64,000 nt of DNA. Source: Chitinophaga agrisoli (GTDB lineage Bacteria; Bacteroidota; Bacteroidia; Chitinophagales; Chitinophagaceae). Made by a program: the position numbers and the translations under genes. Below, piece by piece: positions 35,651-44,212 of the stretch (its first letter is position 1; the number at the start of each line of letters is the position of its first letter). The stretch spans positions 606,421 to 670,420 of the forward strand of contig NZ_VUOC01000003.1 of the NCBI RefSeq assembly GCF_008386695.1. The letters run 5' to 3'. The notes beneath the pieces were generated by a model, which ran no database searches, was not told the DNA's origin, and saw nothing but the letters and a program-made list of their open reading frames with translations.

Positions 35651-37930
35651 ATGAAGCGCAGCCCAATTGGTTGGATATTACTGGCCTCCATTATCACTAT
35701 TACATGCCCTCTAAAGGCGCAACAAAAAGAAGCACAGAAAAAACAATTCCTTAACCAGCTCATACAGCGTATGACGTTGGAAGAGAAAATAGGGCAGCTG
35801 AACCTCCTTACCAGTGATATGGATGTAACCGGCCCCTTTATGAAACCCGGTTATAAAAAGGATATTGAAGCGGGCCTCTGCGGCTCCATCTTCAATGCCT
35901 ATACCCCGCAATATACCCGCCAGCTGCAGGAGATGGCCATGAAAACAAGGTTAAAGATCCCCCTGTTATTTGGTTATGATGTGATCCATGGGCATAAGAC
36001 CATTTTCCCCATTCCATTGGGAGAGGCCTGTACCTGGGACATGGCCCTGCTGGAAAAAAGCGCGCGTATAGCCGCACAGGAAGCCAGCGCTGATGGCCTG
36101 CACTGGACCTACTCGCCCATGGTGGATATAGCCCGTGATCCCCGCTGGGGCCGCGTGGCGGAAGGGGTAGGGGAAGATACCTGGTACGGCGTGCAGGTAG
36201 CCAAAGCCAAAGTAAAAGGTTACCAGGGTACAGACCTTTCTGCCAAAGACGCGGTGCTGGCCTGCGTTAAACACTTTGCCCTCTATGGCGCCATTGAGGC
36301 CGGCCGTGATTATAACACCGTAGACATGAGCCGCCGCCGCATGTTCCAGGATTACCTGCCTCCCTATAAAGCCGCTATTGACGCCGGCGTAGCCACCGTA
36401 ATGACCTCCTTTAACGAAATAGACGGCATACCAGCCACCGGCAATAAATGGCTGCTCACAGACCTGCTGCGCAAGCAATGGGGTTTTAAAGGTTTTGTGG
36501 TAACAGACTATACCTCCATCACAGAGATGATCAACCACGGCGTAGTAAAAGATGAGCACGACGCAGGTGCGCTGGCCCTTAACGCCGGCGTGGATATGGA
36601 TATGCAGGCCGGTATCTATGCATCCCAGCTAAAAACACTGGTGCAGGAAAAAAAGGTGACCGTGCAGCAGATCAATGATGCCGTGTATCATGTGCTCGCT
36701 GCCAAATACGACCTGGGCCTGTTTAAAGATCCCTACCGTAACTGCGACACTGCATTGGCCCGCCAGGTGATCATGAGCCCTGCACATCTGCAGGCCGCCC
36801 GCGAAATAGCGCAGCGCTCCATTGTGCTGCTAAAGAATGAAGCCCAGCTGTTGCCGCTAAAGAAACAGGGAACCATCGCCCTTATAGGCCCCCTGGCCAA
36901 CAGCCAGCGGGATATGATCGGTAACTGGTCTGCCGCCGGCGATGGCAGCAAAGCCGTAAGCCTCTTACAAGGCATTAAGAACAAAGCAGGCAATAACGTA
37001 AGAGTACTATACGCACAAGGCGCCCATTACACCAGCGATACTGGCCTCCTGAAAAAAGCCCTGCAGAAAGCCCGCCTGGATGCGCAGGATACGGCCAACA
37101 GCGCGCAGCTATTGGCAGAAGCCGTAACCCTGGCTCAACAGGCAGATGTAGTAGTAATGGCCCTGGGCGAATCGCAAGGCATGACCGGTGAAGCCGCCAG
37201 CCGCTCCAACATCAGCATACCGGAAAACCAGCAGCAGCTGTTAAAGGCTATACGCGCCACTGGCAAGCCAGTAGTGTTGGTGCTGTCGAATGGCCGCCCA
37301 CTTACGCTGGAGTGGGAAGACGCCAACGTTCCTGCTATCCTGGAGACCTGGTTCCTGGGCACAGAAGCCGGCAACGCCATTGCAGATGTGCTGTTTGGCG
37401 ACTATAATCCTTCCGGCAAGATCACCATGACCTTTCCGCGCAACACCGGTCAGATCCCCATCTACTACGCCCACCGTACTACCGGCCGCCCGCTGAACCC
37501 GGATAATAAATACACCTCCAAGTACCTGGATGTTTCCAATGAGCCGTTGTATCCTTTTGGTTATGGCTTAAGTTATACCACCTTCAGCTACGGCGCCGTA
37601 CAGCTCAGCAAACAGCAGATCAGCGCCGCCGCGCCCCTGCAGGTGAGCGTAGCCGTAAGTAATACCGGCAATTACGATGGGGAAGAGGTGGTACAACTGT
37701 ATATCCGCGATAAAGTAGGCAGCGTTACCCGCCCCGTAAAGGAGCTCAAAGGGTTTAAGAAGATCATGCTAAAGAAGGGCGAAAACACTACCGTTACCTT
37801 CACTATTACGGTAGATGACCTGAAGTTTTATGATAAAGACATGAACTGGAAATACGAGCCCGGCGATTTCACGGTATTTGTAGGCCCTAACAGCCGTGAC
37901 GCAAAGGGTACGGATTTTACTTTGAATTAA
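35651..37930 (+). CDS. bglX: GH3 beta-glucosidase, periplasmic
   Basis: A 759-residue enzyme with a signal peptide (to ~24, PLKAQ). The GH3 barrel covers ~35-370, with TLEEKIGQLNLLT, FGYDVIHGHKTIFPIPLGEA, SPMVDIARDPRWGRVAEGVGED, CVKHFALYG and the nucleophile Asp in GFVVTDYTSI. The alpha/beta sandwich follows (~400-610, SIVLLKNEAQLLPL, VVMALGESQGMTGEAASRSNI) and a fibronectin-III-like C-terminus closes it (LQVSVAVSNTGNYDGEEVVQLYIRD). Its layout and length match BglX. It stands alone after the iron genes, 54 bases downstream on the same strand, with the his promoter immediately after it. Confidence 0.92.
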   Translation: MKRSPIGWILLASIITITCPLKAQQKEAQKKQFLNQLIQRMTLEEKIGQLNLLTSDMDVTGPFMKPGYKKDIEAGLCGSIFNAYTPQYTRQLQEMAMKTRLKIPLLFGYDVIHGHKTIFPIPLGEACTWDMALLEKSARIAAQEASADGLHWTYSPMVDIARDPRWGRVAEGVGEDTWYGVQVAKAKVKGYQGTDLSAKDAVLACVKHFALYGAIEAGRDYNTVDMSRRRMFQDYLPPYKAAIDAGVATVMTSFNEIDGIPATGNKWLLTDLLRKQWGFKGFVVTDYTSITEMINHGVVKDEHDAGALALNAGVDMDMQAGIYASQLKTLVQEKKVTVQQINDAVYHVLAAKYDLGLFKDPYRNCDTALARQVIMSPAHLQAAREIAQRSIVLLKNEAQLLPLKKQGTIALIGPLANSQRDMIGNWSAAGDGSKAVSLLQGIKNKAGNNVRVLYAQGAHYTSDTGLLKKALQKARLDAQDTANSAQLLAEAVTLAQQADVVVMALGESQGMTGEAASRSNISIPENQQQLLKAIRATGKPVVLVLSNGRPLTLEWEDANVPAILETWFLGTEAGNAIADVLFGDYNPSGKITMTFPRNTGQIPIYYAHRTTGRPLNPDNKYTSKYLDVSNEPLYPFGYGLSYTTFSYGAVQLSKQQISAAAPLQVSVAVSNTGNYDGEEVVQLYIRDKVGSVTRPVKELKGFKKIMLKKGENTTVTFTITVDDLKFYDKDMNWKYEPGDFTVFVGPNSRDAKGTDFTLN

Positions 37931-37943
37931 CTGCCAATAAATT

Positions 37944-37972
37944 TTGATTTTCAGCATTTCTTACTATTTTTG
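37944..37972 (+). promoter_or_regulatory. predicted promoter of the his operon
   Basis: TTG at 37944-37946, an 18-base spacer and TATTTTTG at 37965-37972 match the Bacteroidota consensus exactly. The his leader ATG is only 10 bases further, so the leader transcript has almost no 5' UTR. Confidence 0.65.
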
Positions 37973-37982
37973 CCCCGTCATT

Positions 37983-38045
37983 ATGATCATTAACATACAT
38001 ATCCATCATCACCATCATACTTACCAGAACGGTAGGCAGGGATGA
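37983..38045 (+). CDS. hisL: his operon leader peptide
   Basis: A 20-codon ORF (MIINIHIHHHHHTYQ... then TGA at 38043-38045) with six His codons, five of them consecutive at 38004-38018. It begins just after a good promoter and ends 90 bases before hisG. Ribosome stalling at the His codons when charged tRNA-His is scarce would cover attenuator segment 1. It has the same role as hisL of enterobacteria and is not otherwise related. Confidence 0.9.
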   Translation: MIINIHIHHHHHTYQNGRQG

Positions 38046-38100
38046 TATTATGTGTAACCAGCATATTTAAATATCAGAGGCTTACCGGAAAGGTAAGCCT
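38020..38100 (+). promoter_or_regulatory. his attenuator: alternative hairpins
   Basis: There are four segments. 1 is CTTACC at 38020-38025, directly after the His codons. 2 is GGTAGGC at 38031-38037. 3 is GCTTACC at 38080-38086. 4 is GGTAAGC at 38092-38098. Segments 1:2 and 3:4 pair when translation is smooth. If the ribosome stalls on the His codons, 2:3 pairs (seven pairs, one G-T wobble) and blocks the terminator. Confidence 0.8.
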
Positions 38101-38111
38101 TTGTTGTTTTT
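38078..38111 (+). terminator. his attenuator terminator
   Basis: The stem AGGCTTACC / GGTAAGCCT (38078-38086 and 38092-38100, 9 bp, loop GGAAA) is followed by TTGTTGTTTTT. It ends 23 bases before the hisG start. Confidence 0.9.
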
Positions 38112-38134
38112 ACTGAATCTCACTAATCTTTTTT

Positions 38135-38989
38135 ATGAAGCTGAAACTCGCCATCCAGAAATCCGGCCGTCTGCACGACGATTCGATCAAACTGTTGAAA
38201 GAATGTGGTATTGACATCAATAATGGGGTCAACCAATTGAAAACAGCCGCCAGCAACTTCCCCCTGGAAGTGTTTTTCCTGCGCGATGATGATATCCCGC
38301 AGTATGTAGAGGACGGCGTAGCCGATATAGGCATAGTAGGAGAGAACGTAGTGATGGAGAAGAACAAACAGGTGCAGATAGTGGAAAAGCTGGGTTTTGG
38401 CAAATGCCGTTTATCCGTAGCGGTGCCCAAGACCATGGACTATACCGGCGTGGCCGACCTGGACCGCCTGCGTATTGCCACCAGCTACCCGGTGATCGTA
38501 GAACAGTTCCTCAAAAAGAACAATATCACCGCAGAGATACACGAGATCAGCGGCTCTGTGGAGATAGCTCCCGGTATTGGCCTGGCAGATGCCATCTGCG
38601 ACCTGGTGAGCAGCGGCTCCACCCTGTTCATGAACGGTCTTAAGGAAGCAGAGGTGATCCTCAAATCAGAAGCGGCGCTCATTGCCAACAAGGGTCTGAA
38701 CGAAGCGCAACAACAGCTGCTGCAAAAACTGCTGTTCCGCATACAGGCTGTAAAAAAGGCCAAGAACAATAAATACATCCTGCTTAATGCGCCCAATCAT
38801 AATCTGCAGCAGATCATAGGCCTGCTGCCTGGTATGAAAAGCCCCACCGTACTGCCCCTGGCAGAAGAAGGCTGGAGCTCTGTACACTCTGTATTAAGCG
38901 AGAACGAATTCTGGGATATCATCGAAAGCCTCAAAGCCGCCGGCGCACAGGGCATACTGGTAGTGCCTATTGAGAAGATGATCATTTAA
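38135..38989 (+). CDS. hisG: ATP phosphoribosyltransferase (long form)
   Basis: Catalyses the first step of histidine synthesis: ATP plus PRPP to phosphoribosyl-ATP. The 284-residue length and the C-terminal regulatory (ACT-like) domain (~210-284, KYILLNAPNHNLQQIIGLLPGMKSPTV) mark the long, self-sufficient form, so no HisZ is needed. The catalytic part shows KLKLAIQKSGRL, FFLRDDDIPQYVEDGVADIGIVGEN and the PRPP loop GSVEIAPGIGLADAICDLVSSG. It is the first structural gene after the his attenuator and is feedback-inhibited by histidine in characterised relatives. Confidence 0.97.
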   Translation: MKLKLAIQKSGRLHDDSIKLLKECGIDINNGVNQLKTAASNFPLEVFFLRDDDIPQYVEDGVADIGIVGENVVMEKNKQVQIVEKLGFGKCRLSVAVPKTMDYTGVADLDRLRIATSYPVIVEQFLKKNNITAEIHEISGSVEIAPGIGLADAICDLVSSGSTLFMNGLKEAEVILKSEAALIANKGLNEAQQQLLQKLLFRIQAVKKAKNNKYILLNAPNHNLQQIIGLLPGMKSPTVLPLAEEGWSSVHSVLSENEFWDIIESLKAAGAQGILVVPIEKMII

Positions 38990-39013
38990 TAATAAACGGG
39001 GCAACCCGCCACC

Positions 39014-39043
39014 GTAATTAGTAATTCGTAATTAGTAATTAAT
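39014..39043. repeat. GTAATTA-type tandem repeat between hisG and hisD
   Basis: Four imperfect units of GTAATTA/GTAATTC occupy most of the 55-base hisG-hisD spacer and run up to the hisD ATG. Confidence 0.8.
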
Positions 39044-39044
39044 A

Positions 39045-40322
39045 ATGCAAGTCTTCGAATATCCGGATAAATCTGCCTGGCCCGCGCTCCTCCAACGGCC
39101 CGTAATGGATACCACCGCCCTGGAAGCGAATGTGGGCGCTATCCTGCAGGATATTAAGCAACAAGGCGATACCGCCGTACGCAAATACGCCTTACAGTTT
39201 GATAAGGTGCAGCTGAACGAGCTGCAAGTAACAGAAACGGAATTTGCACATGCTACTGCCGCACTGGACCCCGCGCTGAAACAGGCCATCCTGCAGGCTA
39301 AACAGAATATCGAGACCTTCCATCGCGCGCAACACGAAGCCGGTAAGATCATAGAGACCATGCCCGGCGTACAATGCTGGCGCAAGGCCATCGCCATAGA
39401 TAAGGTTGGGCTATACATACCCGGTGGTTCCGCGCCGCTGTTCTCTACCATCCTGATGCTGGGCATTCCTGCTGCTATTGCAGGCTGTAAGGAAATGGTG
39501 CTGTGCACCCCCTCCAACGCGGCAGGCGAGGTGCATCCGGCCATCCTCTTTGCTGCCCGCCAGGTAGGGATTGACAAAGTATTTAAGATAGGCGGCGTAC
39601 AGGCCATTGGCGCTATGGCCTATGGTACAGATACGGTGCCTAAGGTATACAAGATCTTTGGTCCCGGTAACCAGTACGTTACCTGCGCCAAACAGCTTAT
39701 CAACAAAGAGGGCATTGCCATTGATATGCCGGCCGGCCCTTCAGAAGTGGCTGTATTGGCAGATGATAGCTGTGTGCCCGCTTTTGTGGCCGCAGACCTG
39801 CTCTCCCAGGCGGAGCATGGCCCGGATAGCCAGGTGCTGCTGGTAAGCACCTCCATGAACGTGATCAAAGCCGTACAGCAGGAAGTAGCTAGCCAGCTGG
39901 CGCAGCTGCCCCGCCGCAATATTGCGGAACAGGCGCTTACCCATAGCCGCCTGGTACTGGTACAGGATATGGAAAACGCTATGGAGTTGCTGAACGCCTA
40001 CGCGCCGGAGCACCTGATCATCGCCTGTAAGGATGATATCACCCTGGCAGATGGCGTAGTGAATGCCGGCTCCGTATTCCTGGGCAACTACTCCCCGGAA
40101 AGCGCGGGCGATTACGCCTCCGGCACCAACCATACCCTGCCTACCAATGGCCACGCAAGGGCTTACAGCGGCGTTTCGCTGGATAGCTTTGTGAAAAAGG
40201 TCACCTTTCAACGCCTCACCAAAGAAGGATTGCAGAATATTGGCGCTACCATAGAGGCCATGGCCGCCGCAGAAGGATTGGATGCGCACAAAAATGCCGT
40301 ATCTATCAGAATGAACTCTTAA
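39045..40322 (+). CDS. hisD: histidinol dehydrogenase
   Basis: Catalyses the last two steps: histidinol to histidine with two NAD+. The 425-residue protein has the family signature: VGLYIPGGSAPLFSTILMLGIPA, KIFGPGNQYVTCAKQLI, DMPAGPSEVAVLADDS, LLSQAEHGPDSQVLLV (with the catalytic Glu-His) and YAPEHLIIAC. It is the second structural gene of the his operon, 55 bases after hisG, and the spacer is filled by a short tandem repeat. Nothing appears missing. Confidence 0.97.
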   Translation: MQVFEYPDKSAWPALLQRPVMDTTALEANVGAILQDIKQQGDTAVRKYALQFDKVQLNELQVTETEFAHATAALDPALKQAILQAKQNIETFHRAQHEAGKIIETMPGVQCWRKAIAIDKVGLYIPGGSAPLFSTILMLGIPAAIAGCKEMVLCTPSNAAGEVHPAILFAARQVGIDKVFKIGGVQAIGAMAYGTDTVPKVYKIFGPGNQYVTCAKQLINKEGIAIDMPAGPSEVAVLADDSCVPAFVAADLLSQAEHGPDSQVLLVSTSMNVIKAVQQEVASQLAQLPRRNIAEQALTHSRLVLVQDMENAMELLNAYAPEHLIIACKDDITLADGVVNAGSVFLGNYSPESAGDYASGTNHTLPTNGHARAYSGVSLDSFVKKVTFQRLTKEGLQNIGATIEAMAAAEGLDAHKNAVSIRMNS

Positions 40323-40334
40323 TACAATACCGCT

Positions 40335-41405
40335 ATGTTCGATCTCAATAAATTACTCCGCAATAACATCAAACAACTGGTGCCTTACTCCTCCGCCCGG
40401 GATGAGTTCAAAGGCGAAGCGCGCATTTTCCTGGACGCTAATGAGAACAGCTTTGGTTCCCCGCTGCCAAAGGATTACAACCGCTACCCGGATCCCATGC
40501 AATGGCAGCTTAAATACAAGCTGGCAGATATCAAAGGCGTACCGCCGCAACATATCTTTATTGGCAATGGCAGCGATGAGGTGATAGATGTGCTGTATCG
40601 CGCCCTGTGCAACCCTGGTGTGGACAATGTGGTCCTGTGCCCGCCTACCTACGGCATGTACGAGGTAAGCGCCCGCATTAACGATGTGGTGATACGCCAG
40701 GTAAGCCTTACAGAAGACTTTCAGCTGGATATGCCCGCCCTGCAGCAGGCCGTTGATGAGAATACCAAGCTGATATTTGTGTGCTCTCCCAACAATCCCA
40801 CCGGTAACTCCATCAACCGGAGCGATATAGAGCTGCTGCTCAACAATTTTGATGGCATTGTAGTAGTGGATGAGGCTTATATCAATTTTGCCCGCCAAAA
40901 GACCTTTATACAGGAGCTTACAGAATATCCCAACCTGGTGGTGATGCAAACCCTGTCCAAAGCCTGGGGCCTGGCCGCACTGCGGGTAGGGATGGCTTTC
41001 GCGGGGGAAGAGATCATCAACGTAATGAATAAGATAAAACCGCCTTATAATATCAGTCAGGCTGCACAGGAACTGGCCTTACAGGCGCTGGAGAATGTGG
41101 CCCAGGTGAATGAATGGATCAAGGAGACCGTAGTACAAAGAGATGTGCTGGCGGCTTCACTGATCAATTTACCCATTGTGCTGCAGGTGTATCCCAGCGA
41201 TGCCAACTTCATACTGGCTAAGACCACAGACGCAAAAGGCATTTATCAATACCTGGTAGAACAGGGCATTGTAGTGCGCGACCGCTCCCGCGTAGAGCTC
41301 TGCGCCGGCTGTCTGCGTATTACCGTAGGCACCCCGGAGGAAAATGAAACACTGATCAATACACTGGCGCAAATCGAGGTGGGCAGCACCTCTCAAAAAT
41401 CATAA
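40335..41405 (+). CDS. hisC: histidinol-phosphate aminotransferase
   Basis: Transfers an amino group from glutamate to imidazole-acetol phosphate using PLP. The 356-residue protein shows the class-I/II aminotransferase motifs: FLDANENSFGSP, FIGNGSDEVIDVLYRA, VCSPNNPTGNSI, VVVDEAYINFA and the PLP lysine in MQTLSKAWGLAALRVG, with an Arg in CLRITVGTPEEN for the substrate. It lies 12 bases after hisD and 3 bases before hisB, so translation is tightly linked. Its length suits the family. Confidence 0.96.
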   Translation: MFDLNKLLRNNIKQLVPYSSARDEFKGEARIFLDANENSFGSPLPKDYNRYPDPMQWQLKYKLADIKGVPPQHIFIGNGSDEVIDVLYRALCNPGVDNVVLCPPTYGMYEVSARINDVVIRQVSLTEDFQLDMPALQQAVDENTKLIFVCSPNNPTGNSINRSDIELLLNNFDGIVVVDEAYINFARQKTFIQELTEYPNLVVMQTLSKAWGLAALRVGMAFAGEEIINVMNKIKPPYNISQAAQELALQALENVAQVNEWIKETVVQRDVLAASLINLPIVLQVYPSDANFILAKTTDAKGIYQYLVEQGIVVRDRSRVELCAGCLRITVGTPEENETLINTLAQIEVGSTSQKS

Positions 41406-41408
41406 ATA

Positions 41409-42545
41409 ATGAAGAGAGTACTATTCATAGACCGTGATGGCACCCTGATAAAAGAAGTGCCGCCCACCTACCAGATCGATAGCCTGGAGAAAATAGAATA
41501 CTATCCCAAAGTATTCACCTATATGGCGCGCATAGCCGCAGAGATGGATTATGAGCTGGTAATGGTCACCAACCAGGATGGCCTGGGTACGGAATCCTTT
41601 CCGGAAGCCCATTTCTGGCTGGTGCAGGATAAGATCATCCGCGCATTTGAGAACGAAGGCGTCAGCTTCACCGCTGTGCATGTAGACCGTACTTTCCCGC
41701 ATGAGAATGCCCCCACCCGTAAACCCGGCACCGGCATGCTTACGAAATATTTCTCCGCAGACTATGACCTGGCTAATTCTTTTGTGATAGGCGACCGTAT
41801 TACAGATGTGCAGCTGGCCAAGAACCTGGGCGCCAAAGCCATCTGGATGAATGAAGGCACTGGCCTGGGCAGCGGTGAGATAAAAGACGCGGCAGCCGCG
41901 CTACAGCCGGTGATCGCCCTGGAATCTACTGATTGGGCAAAGATCTATGAGTTCCTCAAACTGGGCCTCAGAACGGTTACCCATACACGTACTACCAAGG
42001 AAACGGATATTTCAATTACCCTTAACCTGGATGGCAAAGGCCAGGCGCAGATAGCTACCGGCCTGGGTTTCTTTGACCATATGCTGGAGCAGATAGCCCG
42101 CCACGGTAATATAGACCTGAATATCCAGGCAAAAGGCGATCTGCATATTGATGAGCACCACACTATAGAAGATACCGGCCTAGCGCTGGGCGAGGCCATG
42201 GCCAAAGCCCTGGCAGACAAACGCGGTATGGAGCGCTACGGCTTTTGCCTGCCCATGGATGATTGCCTGGCACAGGTGGCCATCGATTTTGGCGGCCGTA
42301 ACTGGCTGGTATGGGATGCTATCTTTAAGCGGGAAAAGATAGGGGAAATGCCTACAGAGATGTTCTTCCACTTCTTCAAATCGTTCTCAGACGCCGCCAA
42401 ATGTAATCTCAACATCAAGGCAGAGGGCGACAATGAGCATCATAAGATAGAAGCCATCTTTAAGGCCTTTGCCAAAGCCATTAAGATGGCCGTGCGCAGG
42501 GACCCAACGAACCTGCAGCTGCCAAGTACCAAAGGGGTGTTGTAA
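41409..42545 (+). CDS. hisB: bifunctional histidinol-phosphatase / imidazoleglycerol-phosphate dehydratase
   Basis: Residues 1-~165 are a HAD-type histidinol phosphatase ([11 protein letters not shown] nucleophile motif, [28 protein letters not shown]). Residues ~188-378 are imidazoleglycerol-phosphate dehydratase ([55 protein letters not shown]; the His/Glu metal ligands are present). The loop that holds four zinc ligands in E. coli HisB reads [12 protein letters not shown] here and lacks all the cysteines. The gene ends the first his block; the trp promoter and attenuator begin 7 bases after its stop. Confidence 0.95.
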   Translation: MKRVLFIDRDGTLIKEVPPTYQIDSLEKIEYYPKVFTYMARIAAEMDYELVMVTNQDGLGTESFPEAHFWLVQDKIIRAFENEGVSFTAVHVDRTFPHENAPTRKPGTGMLTKYFSADYDLANSFVIGDRITDVQLAKNLGAKAIWMNEGTGLGSGEIKDAAAALQPVIALESTDWAKIYEFLKLGLRTVTHTRTTKETDISITLNLDGKGQAQIATGLGFFDHMLEQIARHGNIDLNIQAKGDLHIDEHHTIEDTGLALGEAMAKALADKRGMERYGFCLPMDDCLAQVAIDFGGRNWLVWDAIFKREKIGEMPTEMFFHFFKSFSDAAKCNLNIKAEGDNEHHKIEAIFKAFAKAIKMAVRRDPTNLQLPSTKGVL

Positions 42546-42551
42546 AAAAAT

Positions 42552-42582
42552 TTGCATTTTTAAATAAAACTGCCCATATTTG
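42552..42582 (+). promoter_or_regulatory. predicted promoter of the trp operon
   Basis: TTG at 42552-42554, a 20-base spacer and CATATTTG at 42575-42582 (one mismatch to TAnnTTTG). The trp leader ATG starts 8 bases further, the same compact layout as the his promoter. Confidence 0.55.
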
Positions 42583-42590
42583 CTCCTGCA

Positions 42591-42644
42591 ATGAATAAGA
42601 ACATGACATACAAACATTGGTGGTGGCACGGAATCATATCCTGA
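42591..42644 (+). CDS. trpL: trp operon leader peptide
   Basis: A 17-codon ORF (MNKNMTYKHWWWHGIIS) with three consecutive Trp codons at 42618-42626, followed by TGA. Its place just downstream of a promoter and upstream of a hairpin series ending in a terminator before trpE is that of a classical attenuation leader. Trp is otherwise a rare residue, so a run of three in 17 is very unlikely by chance. Confidence 0.92.
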   Translation: MNKNMTYKHWWWHGIIS

Positions 42645-42707
42645 TCTGTGTTACAGTGCCATATTTCGTATGAAATAAATATACTTGGAAGGCTCGCTGT
42701 TACACAG
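42624..42707 (+). promoter_or_regulatory. trp attenuator: alternative hairpins
   Basis: TGGCAC at 42624-42629, including the third Trp codon, pairs with GTGCCA at 42656-42661 (segments 1:2). TGTGTTACAG at 42647-42656 can instead pair with CTGTTACACA at 42697-42706 (9 of 10, segments 2:3), which would destroy the terminator stem. A ribosome stalled on the Trp codons masks segment 1 and favours 2:3. Confidence 0.75.
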
Positions 42708-42725
42708 CGGGCCTTCTGAATTTTT
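42688..42725 (+). terminator. trp attenuator terminator
   Basis: A 12-bp stem (42689-42700 with 42704-42715, one G-T wobble, loop TAC) is followed by CTGAATTTTT. It lies 76 bases before trpE. Confidence 0.88.
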
Positions 42726-42794
42726 AGCCCTTAGCTACCAGCTTTTAGCTCTTAGCAACAGGCTACACTCTAACAGCTAACTCCTAACAGCTAT
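42724..42794. repeat. TTAGC-type degenerate repeat before trpE
   Basis: The spacer between the trp terminator and trpE consists of about eight variants of TTAGCTC/CTAACAGC in both orientations (for example TTAGCCC, TTAGCTA, TTAGCTC, TAACAGC). No other signal is visible in it. Confidence 0.7.
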
Positions 42795-42800
42795 TTTATC

Positions 42801-44210
42801 ATGCGTACCATTCAAGTAAACACAAAGTTCAAACAGATGCTGGCGGATGTATACACACCGGTAGGCATTTACCTGCGCCTGCGGGATAAGTTCCCCGGCA
42901 CGGTATTGCTGGAAAGTACGGATTACCGCGCCAGCGAAAACAGCTTCTCCTTCATCTGCGTAAAGCCCATCGCGGGCATAGAGGTCACTTCCACGTCCAA
43001 TTTTGAATTTAAGTATCCCAACCTGCCCGTAGAGCGTAAGCAGCTGAAAAATAAGGAGAGCGTGCTGGATGAGCTGCAGCACTTCCTGGGCCAGTTCAGC
43101 TTCTCCGGCCAAACGCCCTTGCCCGTGGTACGCAGCCTGTTTGGATACACCACTTTTGATGCCGTGCAGTTCTTTGAGACCATTGAGTTCAATAAGCAGA
43201 AGCCCAATGGCAGCACCATCCCGCTGATGCGTTACCGCTTTTACCAGTACGTGATCGCCATCAACCATTTTAAAGATGAGCTGTACCTGTGCGAGCACCT
43301 GACGGATGGCCTGGAAAGCGAGTTTGAGCTGATAGAGTCCCTCATTAAACATAAAGATGTACCAACTTACGGGTTCACGGCAGTTGGCGGGGAAAGCAGC
43401 AATATGACGGATGAGGAGTATATGCAGATGGTAGAAAAAGGCAAGCAGCACTGCTTCCGCGGAGATGTGTTCCAGGTGGTATTGTCGCGGGCTTTCCGGC
43501 AGCAATACAATGGCGATGAATTTAATGTGTACCGTGCCCTCCGCTCCATCAATCCCTCCCCTTATCTCTTCTACTTCGATTACGGCGATTATAAATTAAT
43601 GGGTTCCTCTCCGGAAGCCCAGCTGGTCATCAAGGATAATAAAGCCATCATTCACCCGATAGCAGGCACTTTCCGCCGCACTGGCGATGATGAGCAGGAT
43701 AAACTGCTGGCAGATAAGCTGCTCCTGGATCCTAAGGAGAACGCTGAGCATGTAATGCTGGTAGACCTGGCCCGTAACGACCTGAGCCGCCACGCTTCAG
43801 ATGTGCATGTATCCTCTTACCGCAAGATCCAGTATTACTCCCATGTAATACACCTGGTAAGCGAGGTAGAAGGCAAGATACCGCCACAGGTAAATCCTTT
43901 CTCCCTGCTGGCAGCCACCTTCCCCGCAGGCACCCTCAGCGGCGCGCCTAAATACCGGGCCATGGAGATCATTGACCAGTATGAGCCTACCGCCCGCGGC
44001 TTCTACGGCGGCTGTATAGGGGCCGTGAGCTTTAACGGCGACTTTAACCACGCCATCATGATCCGCTCCATGCTTAGTAAGTCCAATACCCTGTACTACC
44101 AGGCAGGCGCCGGGGTAGTAGCCAAATCTGTGGCCTCCTCTGAGCTGGAAGAAGTGAACAATAAACTGAATGCCTTAAAACAAGCCATACTACTGGCCCA
44201 AAAGCTCTGA
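42801..44210 (+). CDS. trpE: anthranilate synthase component I
   Basis: Converts chorismate and ammonia to anthranilate, with TrpG supplying the ammonia. The 469-residue protein has the Trp feedback-binding region near the N-terminus (VLLESTDYRASENSFSFI) and the chorismate-binding core: DVFQVVLSRAF, PSPYLFYFDYGDYKLMGSSPE, HPIAGTFRRTGDDEQD, LVDLARNDLSRHA and TFPAGTLSGAPKYRAMEII (the PAGTxSGAPK signature). It is the first structural gene after the trp attenuator and lies 2 bases ahead of trpG. Confidence 0.97.
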   Translation: MRTIQVNTKFKQMLADVYTPVGIYLRLRDKFPGTVLLESTDYRASENSFSFICVKPIAGIEVTSTSNFEFKYPNLPVERKQLKNKESVLDELQHFLGQFSFSGQTPLPVVRSLFGYTTFDAVQFFETIEFNKQKPNGSTIPLMRYRFYQYVIAINHFKDELYLCEHLTDGLESEFELIESLIKHKDVPTYGFTAVGGESSNMTDEEYMQMVEKGKQHCFRGDVFQVVLSRAFRQQYNGDEFNVYRALRSINPSPYLFYFDYGDYKLMGSSPEAQLVIKDNKAIIHPIAGTFRRTGDDEQDKLLADKLLLDPKENAEHVMLVDLARNDLSRHASDVHVSSYRKIQYYSHVIHLVSEVEGKIPPQVNPFSLLAATFPAGTLSGAPKYRAMEIIDQYEPTARGFYGGCIGAVSFNGDFNHAIMIRSMLSKSNTLYYQAGAGVVAKSVASSELEEVNNKLNALKQAILLAQKL

Positions 44211-44212
44211 TA

